A stretch of DNA of 64,000 nt, taken from the NCBI RefSeq assembly GCF_036659115.1, contig NZ_JAVXDF010000001.1; one strand, written 5' to 3'. Below are positions 7,937 to 16,804 of the stretch, in pieces. The notes under the pieces were generated by a model. It was not told where the DNA came from. It searched no databases and saw only the letters and a list, made by a program, of their open reading frames with translations. The DNA comes from Gordonibacter sp036659115 (GTDB lineage Bacteria; Actinomycetota; Coriobacteriia; Coriobacteriales; Eggerthellaceae). The translations under genes and the position numbers were made by a program. Numbering within the stretch: position 1 is the first letter of the stretch; each line of letters starts with the position of its first letter.

Positions 7937-9550
7937 ATGTTCGAGAACGCTGACACGAACAGCTCGCCAAGCCAGAACGACGAATATGACAACAGCTCTT
8001 CCACCGACTACCTGCGCCGTGCCGCGCAGGCCAGCGCGGCGGGAGACGCCGTGCTGGGCATGCACCTGTACCTTGCTGCGTTCGAGCGAGGTACACATGG
8101 TGCCTATGCCCCTGATGACGAAGCGATCGACGGGCTGCGCCAGGCATGGTCGCTGGCCTGCAAGCTGAAGGAGCGCTCGCTGGCAGAGTACATTTTCGAG
8201 AAGCTCGAGCCTTTCATGGCTCCCGGTGAGGTGTCTGCCTGCGCCGAGCAGCTGCAGCGCTTGGCGTTGGATAAGCTGGAGGAATTCGGTCTGACCCGCG
8301 AGGATCTCGAGGACATGACTGATATAATCTCGCAGGATTTCCTGGGTATCGATGCGCCGCGCCTGATGCAGGTAGAGCATGTGACGCTGCCGAGTGTATT
8401 CGGCTCGGGCCTGAAAGTGTCGGGCAAAACGAAGGCCGAAACCGTGGTCGATGCGGCAGACAGCGAGCAGGCTGCGGTGAAAAAAGAGGCTCTTGCCCTC
8501 GGTGCAGATACGGTGGAGACGACGACTCTTGATGCCTCGGCGGAACGCTCGGCTGCGATCGTGCCCGCAGCGCAGGCGGCCGAAGACGGGGTCGACGATG
8601 CCGATGCCCATGCGGTGGTGGTATCGCTCGAGCGCATCACCTATGCCGACATCGTCGGATACCGTGACACGGTGGCGCTCATGCGCGATTTCGGCGTGGG
8701 CATGCAAGGCGATGCCCAGTTCCAGGACTTGGTCTCGTTGTTGAACGCCCGCCACGGCCTGGACAGCATGCCGGCTGCCGATGCCATCTTGTTCCGCTCG
8801 CCCGCGCGCGAGGACGCGAACCGCTTCATGGTGGCCACCCTTGGCGAGTTGGACATGCCGACTATCCGTATGCGCATGGAAGAGAACTTGCAGGGCATGC
8901 CGGTGCTGTGCGTTATGGCCCAGGCCGACAACCAGCCCAAGCTGAACGCGGCGCGCAATACCTTCGAGGGACCAGGGGTGTTGCTGCTGGAGGATCTGGA
9001 CCTTTGGGTGTCGCCCTATGCGGACCCGCTGGACGAGATGGGCGGATTCGTGTTCTCCAGCCTTTCTCGCGGTGCGCGCGAGACTATCGGCCTGATCCGC
9101 TCGGCGGCCGAGAGTCCTGACGTGTTCGTGTTGGCAAGCGCGTCTGAGGAGGGTGAGATCGACCCCTTCTTCTACGATCTGCTGGAGCCTTTGTCCATCG
9201 TGGACATCGACTATCCCACGCCGGCCGAGCGGGCGGACATTTGGATGGAGATCGCCCGCGAGCATCCGTCGCTGCGCAGTATCTGCCGCGCCGACCTGGT
9301 GAAGTACTCTGAGGGCATGCCGCGCTACGATATGTACCTGGCTGCCCGCGAAGCGGTTGAGGAAGCCTACAAAGCTGGCCTCATGACACGCCGCTACGTG
9401 GCGGTGACGAAAGACAACCTGTTTGAGAAGCTGGCGGCCTATCAGCCGCTGGACTCGGCTGAGTACCATGCGCTCGAAGATGCGGTCGTGGTTGATTTCA
9501 GACGCGAATTGGAGCATCTCGACGATCTGCTGAAAGGAACCGGGGAGTAG
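7937..9550 (+). CDS. Degenerate AAA-like protein without Walker A
   Basis: 537 residues with a strong Shine-Dalgarno (GAAGGAGG). The N-terminal ~150 residues are helical and Leu-rich and could be a tetratricopeptide-like scaffold (YLRRAAQASAAGDAVLGMHLYLAAFERG). An acidic/Ala-rich linker follows. The second half resembles an AAA ATPase core: DAILFRSPAREDANRF sits where the P-loop should be but has no GxxGK[ST], then GVLLLEDLDLW resembles Walker B, and YPTPAERADIW resembles the sensor/lid start of FtsH-type domains. It is probably ATP-binding-dead and acts as a scaffold. Rrf2 and MutY-like genes follow within 6 bp and an overlap. The specific function is unknown. Confidence 0.6.
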   Translation: MFENADTNSSPSQNDEYDNSSSTDYLRRAAQASAAGDAVLGMHLYLAAFERGTHGAYAPDDEAIDGLRQAWSLACKLKERSLAEYIFEKLEPFMAPGEVSACAEQLQRLALDKLEEFGLTREDLEDMTDIISQDFLGIDAPRLMQVEHVTLPSVFGSGLKVSGKTKAETVVDAADSEQAAVKKEALALGADTVETTTLDASAERSAAIVPAAQAAEDGVDDADAHAVVVSLERITYADIVGYRDTVALMRDFGVGMQGDAQFQDLVSLLNARHGLDSMPAADAILFRSPAREDANRFMVATLGELDMPTIRMRMEENLQGMPVLCVMAQADNQPKLNAARNTFEGPGVLLLEDLDLWVSPYADPLDEMGGFVFSSLSRGARETIGLIRSAAESPDVFVLASASEEGEIDPFFYDLLEPLSIVDIDYPTPAERADIWMEIAREHPSLRSICRADLVKYSEGMPRYDMYLAAREAVEEAYKAGLMTRRYVAVTKDNLFEKLAAYQPLDSAEYHALEDAVVVDFRRELEHLDDLLKGTGE

Positions 9551-9555
9551 GAGAT

Positions 9556-10104
9556 ATGGATATCACGCGACGTTGCGATTATGCCTGCCGAATTCTCCGT
9601 GCTGCTTACAAGAGCGGTGACTCTTACGTCTCGGTGTCGGATATTGCCGAGGCCGAAGATATCCCTTATGCGTTCGCCCGCAGCATCCAGCATGACTTGG
9701 TGAAGGCGGAGCTTATCAAGACGGTGCGCGGCGCACGGGGAGGCTTAGTGCTGAACTGCGATCCTGCCGAGGTGACCTTGCTCGAGGTGCTGGAGTCCAT
9801 CCAGGGTCCCGTGAGCGTGTCTCTCTGCGCTATCGATCCTGAATACTGCGAGAAGCAGGAAGGGTGCGCGTACAACAAGGTTTGGCAAGGTGCCGATCGT
9901 CTGCTGAACGGGTACTTTGCCGCCATCACGTTGAAAGATCTGTTCGAGCAAGGCGGTACGCATCCCGCGGTGGTGGCGGCTATGGCTTCGGGCGACGGGC
10001 CGACCTCCTGCGCGGGTATGAACGACAAGGCCTCAGGCGGGGGAGCGGGCAGCTGCGCTTGCCCGAGTGACGCGACGTCCTGTACCTGTCGGTCATGCCG
10101 CTGA
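9556..10104 (+). CDS. Rrf2/IscR-family regulator with Cys-rich tail
   Basis: 182 residues. It starts MDITRRCDYACRILRA, has a winged helix through VSVSDIAEAEDIPYAFARSI, a GARGG wing, and three Cys (C91, C98, C104 in LCAIDPEYCEKQEGC) placed like the Fe-S ligands of IscR/NsrR. It probably senses Fe-S status, NO or redox. Unusually, the last ~30 residues add six further Cys (CAC, CTC, SC pairs) that are not part of the standard family. The coding end overlaps the MutY-like start by 10 bp, so the tail may partly reflect that overlap. Confidence 0.82.
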   Translation: MDITRRCDYACRILRAAYKSGDSYVSVSDIAEAEDIPYAFARSIQHDLVKAELIKTVRGARGGLVLNCDPAEVTLLEVLESIQGPVSVSLCAIDPEYCEKQEGCAYNKVWQGADRLLNGYFAAITLKDLFEQGGTHPAVVAAMASGDGPTSCAGMNDKASGGGAGSCACPSDATSCTCRSCR

Positions 10105-10970
10105 CGCAGGACGCGTGTCCTGTGTGGCCGTGCGACGACCCGGACCGCGACGCGTTCATCGCCCAAGTGCGTATGCAGGGAGCGAGGCTCTACCGCGACC
10201 TTCCGTGGAGGAACCTGGACGACCCCTATGCCGTGCTCGTATCCGAGATTATGCTGCAGCAGACCCAAGTGGCGCGGGTGGGGCGGTTTTGGGAGCGTTT
10301 CCTGGCGCGGTTTCCCACCCTCGATGCCCTGGCATCGGCCGGTACGGCCGACGTATTGGAGATGTGGCAGGGGCTCGGCTACAACCGCCGGGCGTTGGCG
10401 CTGAAGAAGACGGCGGACGTGTGCGCCGCTGAACGGGGAGGAACACTGCCCGATACGGCTGAGGAGTTGCAGGCGCTGCCGGGCATCGGCCCGGCTACGG
10501 CAGCCGGGGTCGTCGCCTTCGCCTTCAACCGCCCCTCGCTGTACCTTGAGACGAACGTGCGCACGGTGTTTCTGCACGAGCTGTACCCCGACTGCGAGGG
10601 CGTGAGCGACAAGCAGCTGGTGCCGCTGGTGGCCGACACGTGTCCCCCCGACGATGCACGGGCGTGGTACTACGCGCTGCTGGATTACGGTGCGCATCTG
10701 AAAACGCAGGTGGCAAACCCCTCGCGCCGCAGCGCGCACTATACGCGCCAGTCGGCCTTCGAGGGCTCTCGGCGCCAGAAACGCGCCGAGCTTGTGCGCG
10801 TCGTGCTGGCGGCGCCCGGCATCACCGCGGACGAGCTGGCAGTCCGTCTCGACGAGTTCGAGCGGGCCGGGGCGCGCGACGGCGTGGATGCGGTAATCTT
10901 TGACAGCATCGTGGCAGATCTCGTGTCCGAAGGCTTTTTCCGTCGCGACGGCGACGTTTTCCTTCCCTGA
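10095..10970 (+). CDS. MutY-like adenine glycosylase lacking the Fe-S cluster
   Basis: 291 residues, HhH-GPD fold. VSEIMLQQTQVARV carries the catalytic Glu (E51) of MutY, and LPGIGPATAAG (128-138) is the helix-hairpin-helix. Two departures stand out. The catalytic Asp position is Glu (LETNVRTV, E152). The four Cys that hold [4Fe-4S] after the glycosylase domain are absent, as is the NUDIX-like C-terminal domain; instead there is a short winged-helix-like tail. Clusterless MutY relatives are known, but the Asp-to-Glu change casts doubt on ordinary A:8-oxoG activity. It is translationally coupled to the Rrf2 gene. Confidence 0.72.
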   Translation: MPLTQDACPVWPCDDPDRDAFIAQVRMQGARLYRDLPWRNLDDPYAVLVSEIMLQQTQVARVGRFWERFLARFPTLDALASAGTADVLEMWQGLGYNRRALALKKTADVCAAERGGTLPDTAEELQALPGIGPATAAGVVAFAFNRPSLYLETNVRTVFLHELYPDCEGVSDKQLVPLVADTCPPDDARAWYYALLDYGAHLKTQVANPSRRSAHYTRQSAFEGSRRQKRAELVRVVLAAPGITADELAVRLDEFERAGARDGVDAVIFDSIVADLVSEGFFRRDGDVFLP

Positions 10971-10994
10971 CCGAAAAGCTGTGGTAGAATCCCT

Positions 10995-11125
10995 CTACTC
11001 CGTGAGGGAGTAGTCGATGCCGAAAGGCGTGGCTGCGTCAACATACTGCTTCCAGGCGAAGCTGGCGCACTCTTAAACGACAAGACTCGCGGTGTGGCGT
11101 ACTCGTCGCACCGTTCATCAGATAG
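10995..11125 (+). promoter_or_regulatory. yybP-ykoY-type manganese riboswitch aptamer
   Basis: The 250-base leader of mntP contains GGGAGTAG early and GCGTCAACATACTGC later. This is the conserved pair of internal loops of the yybP-ykoY aptamer, which is known to sense Mn2+ upstream of mntP and alx genes. A possible -10 (TAGAAT, 10985-10990) lies just before it. A terminator hairpin follows, so the expected mode is Mn2+-dependent anti-termination. Boundaries are approximate. Confidence 0.72.
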
Positions 11126-11154
11126 CCGGCGCGCGTATGCGTCGGTATTTTTTT
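11126..11154 (+). terminator. Riboswitch expression-platform terminator
   Basis: CCGGCGC (11126-11132) pairs with GCGTCGG (11139-11145, one G-U), followed by TATTTTTTT. It lies between the Mn aptamer and mntP, 68 bp before the start codon. Confidence 0.75.
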
Positions 11155-11221
11155 GCCTATCGTCCGAAAGGGCGCTGCGGGTTGCGGCTGGGGTGGCTGC
11201 GATAAGACGAGAGGACTATCC

Positions 11222-11800
11222 ATGGGATTCGTAGAGCTGTTGTTGATTGCAGTAGGGTTGTCTATGGACGCCTTCGCGGTGTCTATCTGCAAGGGCTTGT
11301 GCATGAAGCGCCTAAACTTGCGCCAAGCCGCCGTCATCGCGCTGTTCTTCGGTGGCTTCCAGGCTGTCATGCCGCTGATCGGCTGGGCGCTCGGCACGCA
11401 GTTCGAACGGTTCATCACGCCGGTAGACCATTGGATCGCTTTTGTGTTGCTGGCCTTAATCGGCGGGAAGATGCTTTGGGATGCCTTCCATGGCGATGAC
11501 GAGGACTCCTCGTGTCCGGTGGACGGCAAGCTGAATATGCGCGAGCTTACCATGATGGCCGTGGCCACGAGCATCGATGCCTTGGCCGTGGGTATCACGT
11601 TCGCTTTCCTGAGCGTGGACATCGCCCCCGCGGTGGGCCTCATCGGCGCCACGACGTTCGCCCTGTCCTTGGTGGGCGTGGCGGTGGGCCATCGTTTCGG
11701 TGCGCGCTACGAGAAGCCCGCCACCATAGCGGGCGGTGCCGTCCTTATCCTCATAGGTTTGAAGATACTGCTCGAGCACCTAGGTGTCATCGCGTTTTAG
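11222..11800 (+). CDS. mntP: Manganese efflux pump MntP
   Basis: 192 residues, six predicted helices in two repeats. Each repeat has the family's Asp signature: GLSMDAFAVSICKG near the N-terminus and ATSIDALAVGITFAF near residue 120. It exports Mn2+ across the cytoplasmic membrane. The upstream Mn riboswitch and terminator fit this role exactly. The start at 11222 follows GAGAGGACTATCC. Confidence 0.93.
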   Translation: MGFVELLLIAVGLSMDAFAVSICKGLCMKRLNLRQAAVIALFFGGFQAVMPLIGWALGTQFERFITPVDHWIAFVLLALIGGKMLWDAFHGDDEDSSCPVDGKLNMRELTMMAVATSIDALAVGITFAFLSVDIAPAVGLIGATTFALSLVGVAVGHRFGARYEKPATIAGGAVLILIGLKILLEHLGVIAF

Positions 11801-11821
11801 CGCCGCGCGGAGGCGTGCCGC

Positions 11822-12673
11822 CTACACGATGGGGTAGCTTCCCAGCACCTTCACTTCGCGCAGCTTCAGGCGCAGGCAGTTCAAGGCGGTCTGCACGGTG
11901 GGGTCGTTCTCGGAACCTTCGAACTCGATGAAGAACATGTAGTCGCCCAGCGCCTGTTTGGTGGGGCGCGACTGGATCAGGGACAGGTCGATGCCGGCGA
12001 AGGCGAACTCCGAGAGGATCATGTGCAGCGTTCCCGCGCGGTTCACCTGCAAGAAGAGGGCAATCGACGTCTTGAGCTTCGTCCCGGAGAACACCGGCGG
12101 GTGTCCTTGACGGCCGACCAGGGCGAACGCCGTCTGGTTTCCGAAGTGGTCCTCGATGTCGCGCTCGCAGACGCGCGCTCCGTGGCATTCGGCGGCGAAC
12201 GCGTTGGCGATGCCTGCGATATGCGGGTTACTCGCGGCTAGGCGCGCGCTTTCGGCGGTGGACGAGGTGGTGATGGCGGTGCGGCCGGGGAGCCGCTCGT
12301 TTAGGAAGCGGCGGCATTGCGCGAGCCCCTGGGCATGCGAGGCCACGGTGGTGATGTCCTCCATCGTGGCGTCGGGGTGTATGACCAGGCAATGATGGAT
12401 GTCGACGACCTCCTCGCCCAAGATGCTGGCCGAGCTTTTGAACGCGAAGTTGTCGAGCGTGGCCGTGACGGATCCTTCGAGCGAGTTCTCCTTGGCCACG
12501 ACGCCGTACTCGCATTTGCCGCGGTCTACGCAGTCGAACACCTCGTCGAACGAAGTGCATTCCAGAAGCTGCGGCTCGCCGATGCCGAGCCGCGCGGCGA
12601 AGGCGCGCGTTGCCTCGTCGGTGTAGGTGCCGGCGGGGCCGAGGTAGGCGAATACGGGTCCAAGGGGGGTCAT
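11822..12673 (-). CDS. pheA: Prephenate dehydratase
   Basis: 283 residues, monofunctional. The catalytic domain begins FAYLGPAGTYTDEAT and includes TSSTAESARLA; the C-terminal ACT domain has LHMILSEFAFAGIDLSLIQSRP, with the SRP-type Phe-binding motif. It converts prephenate to phenylpyruvate for phenylalanine synthesis, with Phe feedback expected. It converges on mntP with a 21-bp gap. Family lengths of 270-290 match. Start at 12673. Confidence 0.93.
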   Translation of the reverse strand: MTPLGPVFAYLGPAGTYTDEATRAFAARLGIGEPQLLECTSFDEVFDCVDRGKCEYGVVAKENSLEGSVTATLDNFAFKSSASILGEEVVDIHHCLVIHPDATMEDITTVASHAQGLAQCRRFLNERLPGRTAITTSSTAESARLAASNPHIAGIANAFAAECHGARVCERDIEDHFGNQTAFALVGRQGHPPVFSGTKLKTSIALFLQVNRAGTLHMILSEFAFAGIDLSLIQSRPTKQALGDYMFFIEFEGSENDPTVQTALNCLRLKLREVKVLGSYPIV

Positions 12674-13058
12674 GGCGGGTTCCTTCGGGTTCTTCGGTGC
12701 TTGGGCGGTGCGCCTGCGTTGTGTTGCGGGTACACGATATCAGGCTATAATACCGGTACGAGAACCTGTTCGCATGCGGTTGCAGTCCTTTGCAGAAATC
12801 CTACAATTCTCCTGTTTTTCGATGAGCGGTATTGCAACGTACGCGGTACGTGGGCGGTGGTAGTTTCTATGCATGTTTCTGCATAAAAGAACTCTGACCT
12901 GCATAAAATATGTTACGTAGCAGCCATTCCGTAACATTTTTAGACCATTTGCGGCTCAAATGTTGCGCTCACGTCACCGCCACGTTAGAGGAAGAATTTC
13001 TCGGGGAAAATGTATCTAGTATGTTATGTCAGACGAGAGCACCTGAGGAGGTGTGCAC
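12674..13058 (+). promoter_or_regulatory. Divergent pheA/hydrogenase intergenic region
   Basis: 385 bp without a convincing gene. It holds TGTTACG (12911-12917) and CGTAACA (12930-12936), a perfect 7-bp inverted repeat 12 bp apart, in an AT-rich stretch that is well placed to be an operator for the hydrogenase operon. The binding factor is unknown. A strong Shine-Dalgarno (GAGGAGG) precedes hyaA. Confidence 0.5.
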
Positions 13059-14312
13059 ATGGAAACAGAGGCCACGGTTTCAGGGTTTCAGGATATGCTG
13101 TCCGCTCGCGGGGTGACGCGACGCAGCTTCATGAAACTTTGCGGCGCCGTTGCCGCGGCTGCCGGGCTATCTCAGCTCGCCGCTCCGCAGGTGGCGCAGG
13201 CCCTTGAGAAATCCGTGATCGGCGCGACGAAGGGGAACTTGTACCCGGTAATCTGGATCGAAGGCGCGTCATGCACGGGCTGTACCGAGTCGTTCGCCCA
13301 AGTCGAGACCCCCGATCCGGCAAGCGTCGTTCTGGAGCTGATCTCGCTCAACTATTCGGAGACGCTGTCCGCGGCTGCCGGTTGGTCGATGGAAGAGGCA
13401 AAAGAGCAGACTATCCACGCCGGCGGCTATATCCTCATCTACGAGGGCGCTGTGCTGGAGGGTTGGGGCGGTCAAGCGCTGCGCGTTGCCGACAAGCCTG
13501 GCACGGAGCATTTGGTCGAGGCTGCCGCGAACGCCGATGCGGTCGTTGCGTTGGGCTCTTGCGCGGTCAACGGCGGCTGGATGGGCGCGAACCCGAACCA
13601 GGCCGGTGCGCTGGGCGTGCAGGCGTACCTGAAGAAGGCTGGCATCGAGACACCGGTTATCAATATTCCCGGTTGTCCGGCGAACCCCGAGTGGCTCGTA
13701 TCCGTGCTGGTCGATGTCATCATGCTTGACAGTAAGACGCTTAAGCTGACCAGCGAGAACAAGCCTGCGGACATCTTCAGCCAGACGATCCACGACAACT
13801 GCGAGCGTCGCGGCCACTTCGAGAACGGCGAGTTCGTCTACCAGTTCGGCTCCGAAGAAGAAGCCAAGGGCTACTGCCTGTATCCCATGGGCTGCCGCGG
13901 ACCTCAGACGATGTCCAACTGCGGCGTGGTGCTCTGGAACAACCGTCGCAGCTGGTGTGTCCAGGCCGGTTCTCCCTGCATCGGCTGCTGCGAGGCTGCC
14001 CCGAACGATCCCGGGCATAACTGGGTCGAGGTGAACACTCCGTTCTACAAGCGCCATCGCGACCTGCGTATCGGCGACTGGATGGTCCAGCCCGGCACGA
14101 TTGCGCTCGGCATCACGGGCATTCTGGCTGCAGCGCTGATCGTACACGGCTTCGGCATGAAGCTGTCCGGCCGCATGGACGGCGGCGCCGACTTCGAGAA
14201 GGTGCGCTCGTGGGATGCCAAGCATCCTGACAATTCCATCGGCAAGTACGATACGGCCTCGTCCGACAAGAAGGACGACGCCGACAACAACAACAAAGAA
14301 GAGGGGAGGTAA
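13059..14312 (+). CDS. hyaA: [NiFe] hydrogenase small subunit, Tat-exported
   Basis: 417 residues from ATG 13059, chosen because GAGGAGG sits 8 bases upstream (an in-frame GTG six bases earlier is too close). The signal peptide has the twin-arginine TRRSFMK motif near residue 18. Fe-S ligands include EGASCTGCTES (proximal), the GSCAVNGGW region, CPANPEW, a His/Cys set through CYPMGCRGP, and CVQAGSPCIGCCE. A C-terminal helix (IALGITGILAAALIVHGF) anchors it in the membrane facing outward. A charged Asp/Lys/Asn-rich tail ends it. It transfers electrons from the Ni-Fe site to cytochrome b. Confidence 0.93.
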   Translation: METEATVSGFQDMLSARGVTRRSFMKLCGAVAAAAGLSQLAAPQVAQALEKSVIGATKGNLYPVIWIEGASCTGCTESFAQVETPDPASVVLELISLNYSETLSAAAGWSMEEAKEQTIHAGGYILIYEGAVLEGWGGQALRVADKPGTEHLVEAAANADAVVALGSCAVNGGWMGANPNQAGALGVQAYLKKAGIETPVINIPGCPANPEWLVSVLVDVIMLDSKTLKLTSENKPADIFSQTIHDNCERRGHFENGEFVYQFGSEEEAKGYCLYPMGCRGPQTMSNCGVVLWNNRRSWCVQAGSPCIGCCEAAPNDPGHNWVEVNTPFYKRHRDLRIGDWMVQPGTIALGITGILAAALIVHGFGMKLSGRMDGGADFEKVRSWDAKHPDNSIGKYDTASSDKKDDADNNNKEEGR

Positions 14313-14318
14313 GCCTAC

Positions 14319-15965
14319 ATGACCCGTTCAGTCATTGACCCGATCACCCGTATCGAGGGCCATCTCCGCGTCGAGATGGAAGTAGAGAACGGCAAGGTGT
14401 CCGACGCCTGGGTGTCCGGCGGCTGCTTCCGTGGTATGGAAATGGTCGTGGAGAACCGCACGCCCGAAGATGCGGCGCAGATCGTGCAGCGCATCTGCGG
14501 TGTGTGCCCGGTGTCCCATGCTCATTCGTCCGCTATTGCGGCCGAGAAAGCCTACGGAATCAAGATTTCGAACAATGCGCGTATCATCCGCAACCTGCTT
14601 GAGGGTGCGCAGTTCCTTCATAGCCACATCCTGTGGTTCTACAACCTGGCGGCTCTCGACTACGTGAACCCGCTCAACGGCTTGAAGGCCGATCCGGCCG
14701 ATGCCATTGCGCTTGCTCAGGCTGCCGGCACGTCCATGAACACCGACTTCGTCGCGCTGCAAAAGCGTCTTTCGACCTTTGCGCAGAACGGTCAGCTTTC
14801 CATCTTCTCGGGCAACTGGTTTGATGCCGAGGATGGCACTGGCTACAAGCTGCCGCCCGAGCTCGACCTCATTTGCACGGCACACTATCTGGAAGCCCTG
14901 CAGATGCAGGCTAAGGCTTCCCAGATCTCAGCCATCTTGGGTGGCAAGATGCCGCACGTCATGACCTTGATTCCTGGTGGCACCGCCTTCGTGCCCACCG
15001 AACAGAAGCTCGACGACCTGTTGTACCTCATTGACGAGGTGTACGACTGGGTCGAGGCCACGATGATTCCCGACACGCTCGCTATTGCGCCCTACTACAC
15101 CGATGCGCTCACCTGGGGCAAGGGCTGTGGCCGCTACATCGCCTGGGGCGTGTTCGAGAGCGAGACCATGGAGATGAAGGATCGTTATCTCCCCATGGGC
15201 GTAATCGACGAAAACCTCAATCTGTCCGACGTGAAAGAAGAGCTCATTACCGAGTACATGGGTCACTCGTGGTACAAGGGTGAAGAGACTTTGACTTCCC
15301 CGTACTTTGTTACTGAGCCGGAGTATACGGAATACGATGTCAAGGACCGCTACACGTGGGTCAAGTGCCCCGCTTACGGCGGCAAGCCCTATGAAGCTGG
15401 CGGACTGTCCCGTATCCTTGCGGCATACAAGCGCAACGTGCCCTTCGTTGTTGACCGGGTCGATGGCCTGCTCGAGGCACTCGGCGCTCCGGGCAAGATT
15501 AGCGTTGCTCAGTCTACGCTGGGACGCACGGCAGTGCGCCAGATCGAGACGCTCTACATCGCCAGCCTGATGAAGCTATGGGTTGCCGAACTTATTGAGG
15601 CCATCAAGGGCGGCGACAGTGAGTACTTCCGTGAGCCTGCCACCGTCACCGGTGCTGGCACTGGTTTCTGGGAGGCCCCGCGTGGTGCGCTTTACCATTC
15701 CGAGGAAGTCAAGGACGGCAAGATTACGGGTTATCAGATCATCATCCCGACCACCTGGAACCTGGCCCCGTTGAATGCGGCTGGCGAACATGGTCCAATG
15801 GAGCAGGCGCTTATTGGCAACCCGGTGGGTGACATAGAGAAGCCTATCAACGCCCTGCGTACCGTGCACAGCTTCGACCCCTGCACGGCTTGTGCGGTGC
15901 ACATCACCGAGCCGGCGACGGGCAAGAGCTTCGAGACCGTGACGAGCCCTTGGGGGGTGAAGTAA
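14319..15965 (+). CDS. hyaB: [NiFe] hydrogenase large subunit
   Basis: 548 residues. Ni-Fe ligands are RICGVCPVSHA (near residue 58) and DPCTACAVH (near 521-529). Twenty residues follow the final His; this C-terminal peptide is the part removed by the maturation endoprotease after nickel insertion. The N-terminus is DPITRIEGHLRVEME. The protein is exported with the small subunit and oxidises H2. The gene starts 6 bp after hyaA and 1 bp before hyaC. Confidence 0.95.
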   Translation: MTRSVIDPITRIEGHLRVEMEVENGKVSDAWVSGGCFRGMEMVVENRTPEDAAQIVQRICGVCPVSHAHSSAIAAEKAYGIKISNNARIIRNLLEGAQFLHSHILWFYNLAALDYVNPLNGLKADPADAIALAQAAGTSMNTDFVALQKRLSTFAQNGQLSIFSGNWFDAEDGTGYKLPPELDLICTAHYLEALQMQAKASQISAILGGKMPHVMTLIPGGTAFVPTEQKLDDLLYLIDEVYDWVEATMIPDTLAIAPYYTDALTWGKGCGRYIAWGVFESETMEMKDRYLPMGVIDENLNLSDVKEELITEYMGHSWYKGEETLTSPYFVTEPEYTEYDVKDRYTWVKCPAYGGKPYEAGGLSRILAAYKRNVPFVVDRVDGLLEALGAPGKISVAQSTLGRTAVRQIETLYIASLMKLWVAELIEAIKGGDSEYFREPATVTGAGTGFWEAPRGALYHSEEVKDGKITGYQIIIPTTWNLAPLNAAGEHGPMEQALIGNPVGDIEKPINALRTVHSFDPCTACAVHITEPATGKSFETVTSPWGVK

Positions 15966-15966
15966 C

Positions 15967-16665
15967 ATGGCGCACTTGGCACACTACCGCGAAGCGCACC
16001 CGATGCCCTTCGTCATCACGCACTGGATCAACCTTGTTGCCATGATCCTGCTTATCGTTACGGGCTTCTGCATCCACTTCCCCTTCTGGGCCGGCTTCAT
16101 GGGCATTGCCCGCGGTGTGCATGTGTTCTGCGGTTTCATCCTGTTCTTGAACTGCATCATCCGCGTGCTCATGGCCTTCTTCGTGAAGTCGTCGCCCACG
16201 GGCGGCACGCATAACCAGGTCACGGACTACAAGACGTGGTTGCCGCAGGCCGACAACCGCCACCAGCTGGGTGCTTGGATCAAGTACTACCTGTTCCTGA
16301 AGAAGGACCATCCGCTGGGTGCCAAGTTGGGCGTGCCCCAGAAGATCAGCTATCTGGCTATACCCCTCCTCGTCATCGTGATGTTCTACACGGGCTTGTG
16401 CCTGTGGGCTCCCACGATGGGCTGGGGCCTCATGGCTGGCGGCACCGATCTGGTGGGCGGCCTTATGTCGATGCGTATCATCCACTACTTCTTGATGTAC
16501 GTGTTCATCTGCTTTATGTTCATCCATATCTATTTGGCGAACATCGAGGGCATCAGCCCGACGCTGCTCATGTTCTTCTGGAAAGAGCATGGCGGTTTGG
16601 TGTACGACACCGAGAAACACACGATCGTCGGCGAAGACGACATGAAGCATTCTGAAAAGGCATAG
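15967..16665 (+). CDS. hyaC: Hydrogenase cytochrome b subunit
   Basis: 232 residues with four to five membrane helices. Candidate haem His residues lie in FVITHWINLVAM, ARGVHVFCGF, IHYFLMYV and MFIHIYLANIEG, as in the Ni/Fe-hydrogenase b-type cytochrome family. It would anchor HyaAB and pass electrons to menaquinone. The start codon is 1 bp after the hyaB stop. A strong terminator follows, closing the operon. Confidence 0.92.
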   Translation: MAHLAHYREAHPMPFVITHWINLVAMILLIVTGFCIHFPFWAGFMGIARGVHVFCGFILFLNCIIRVLMAFFVKSSPTGGTHNQVTDYKTWLPQADNRHQLGAWIKYYLFLKKDHPLGAKLGVPQKISYLAIPLLVIVMFYTGLCLWAPTMGWGLMAGGTDLVGGLMSMRIIHYFLMYVFICFMFIHIYLANIEGISPTLLMFFWKEHGGLVYDTEKHTIVGEDDMKHSEKA

Positions 16666-16683
16666 CGTTCGCAGTTTCGGTAG

Positions 16684-16720
16684 CACAAAAAAGACCCGGG
16701 CTTACCGGGTCTTTTTTGTG
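16684..16720 (+). terminator. Hydrogenase operon terminator
   Basis: A perfect long inverted repeat (CACAAAAAAGACCCGG and its complement, 5-base loop) with A-tract on one side and T6 on the other. It lies 19 bp after hyaC and could work in both directions. Confidence 0.92.
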
Positions 16721-16804
16721 CGATACGCCTGGCATGGGCGTGCTATCGTAGTGGTCTGTGCGTACGAGAGAGGACGAGGCGTGGCAACCGAAGAGGAGAC
16801 GAGG

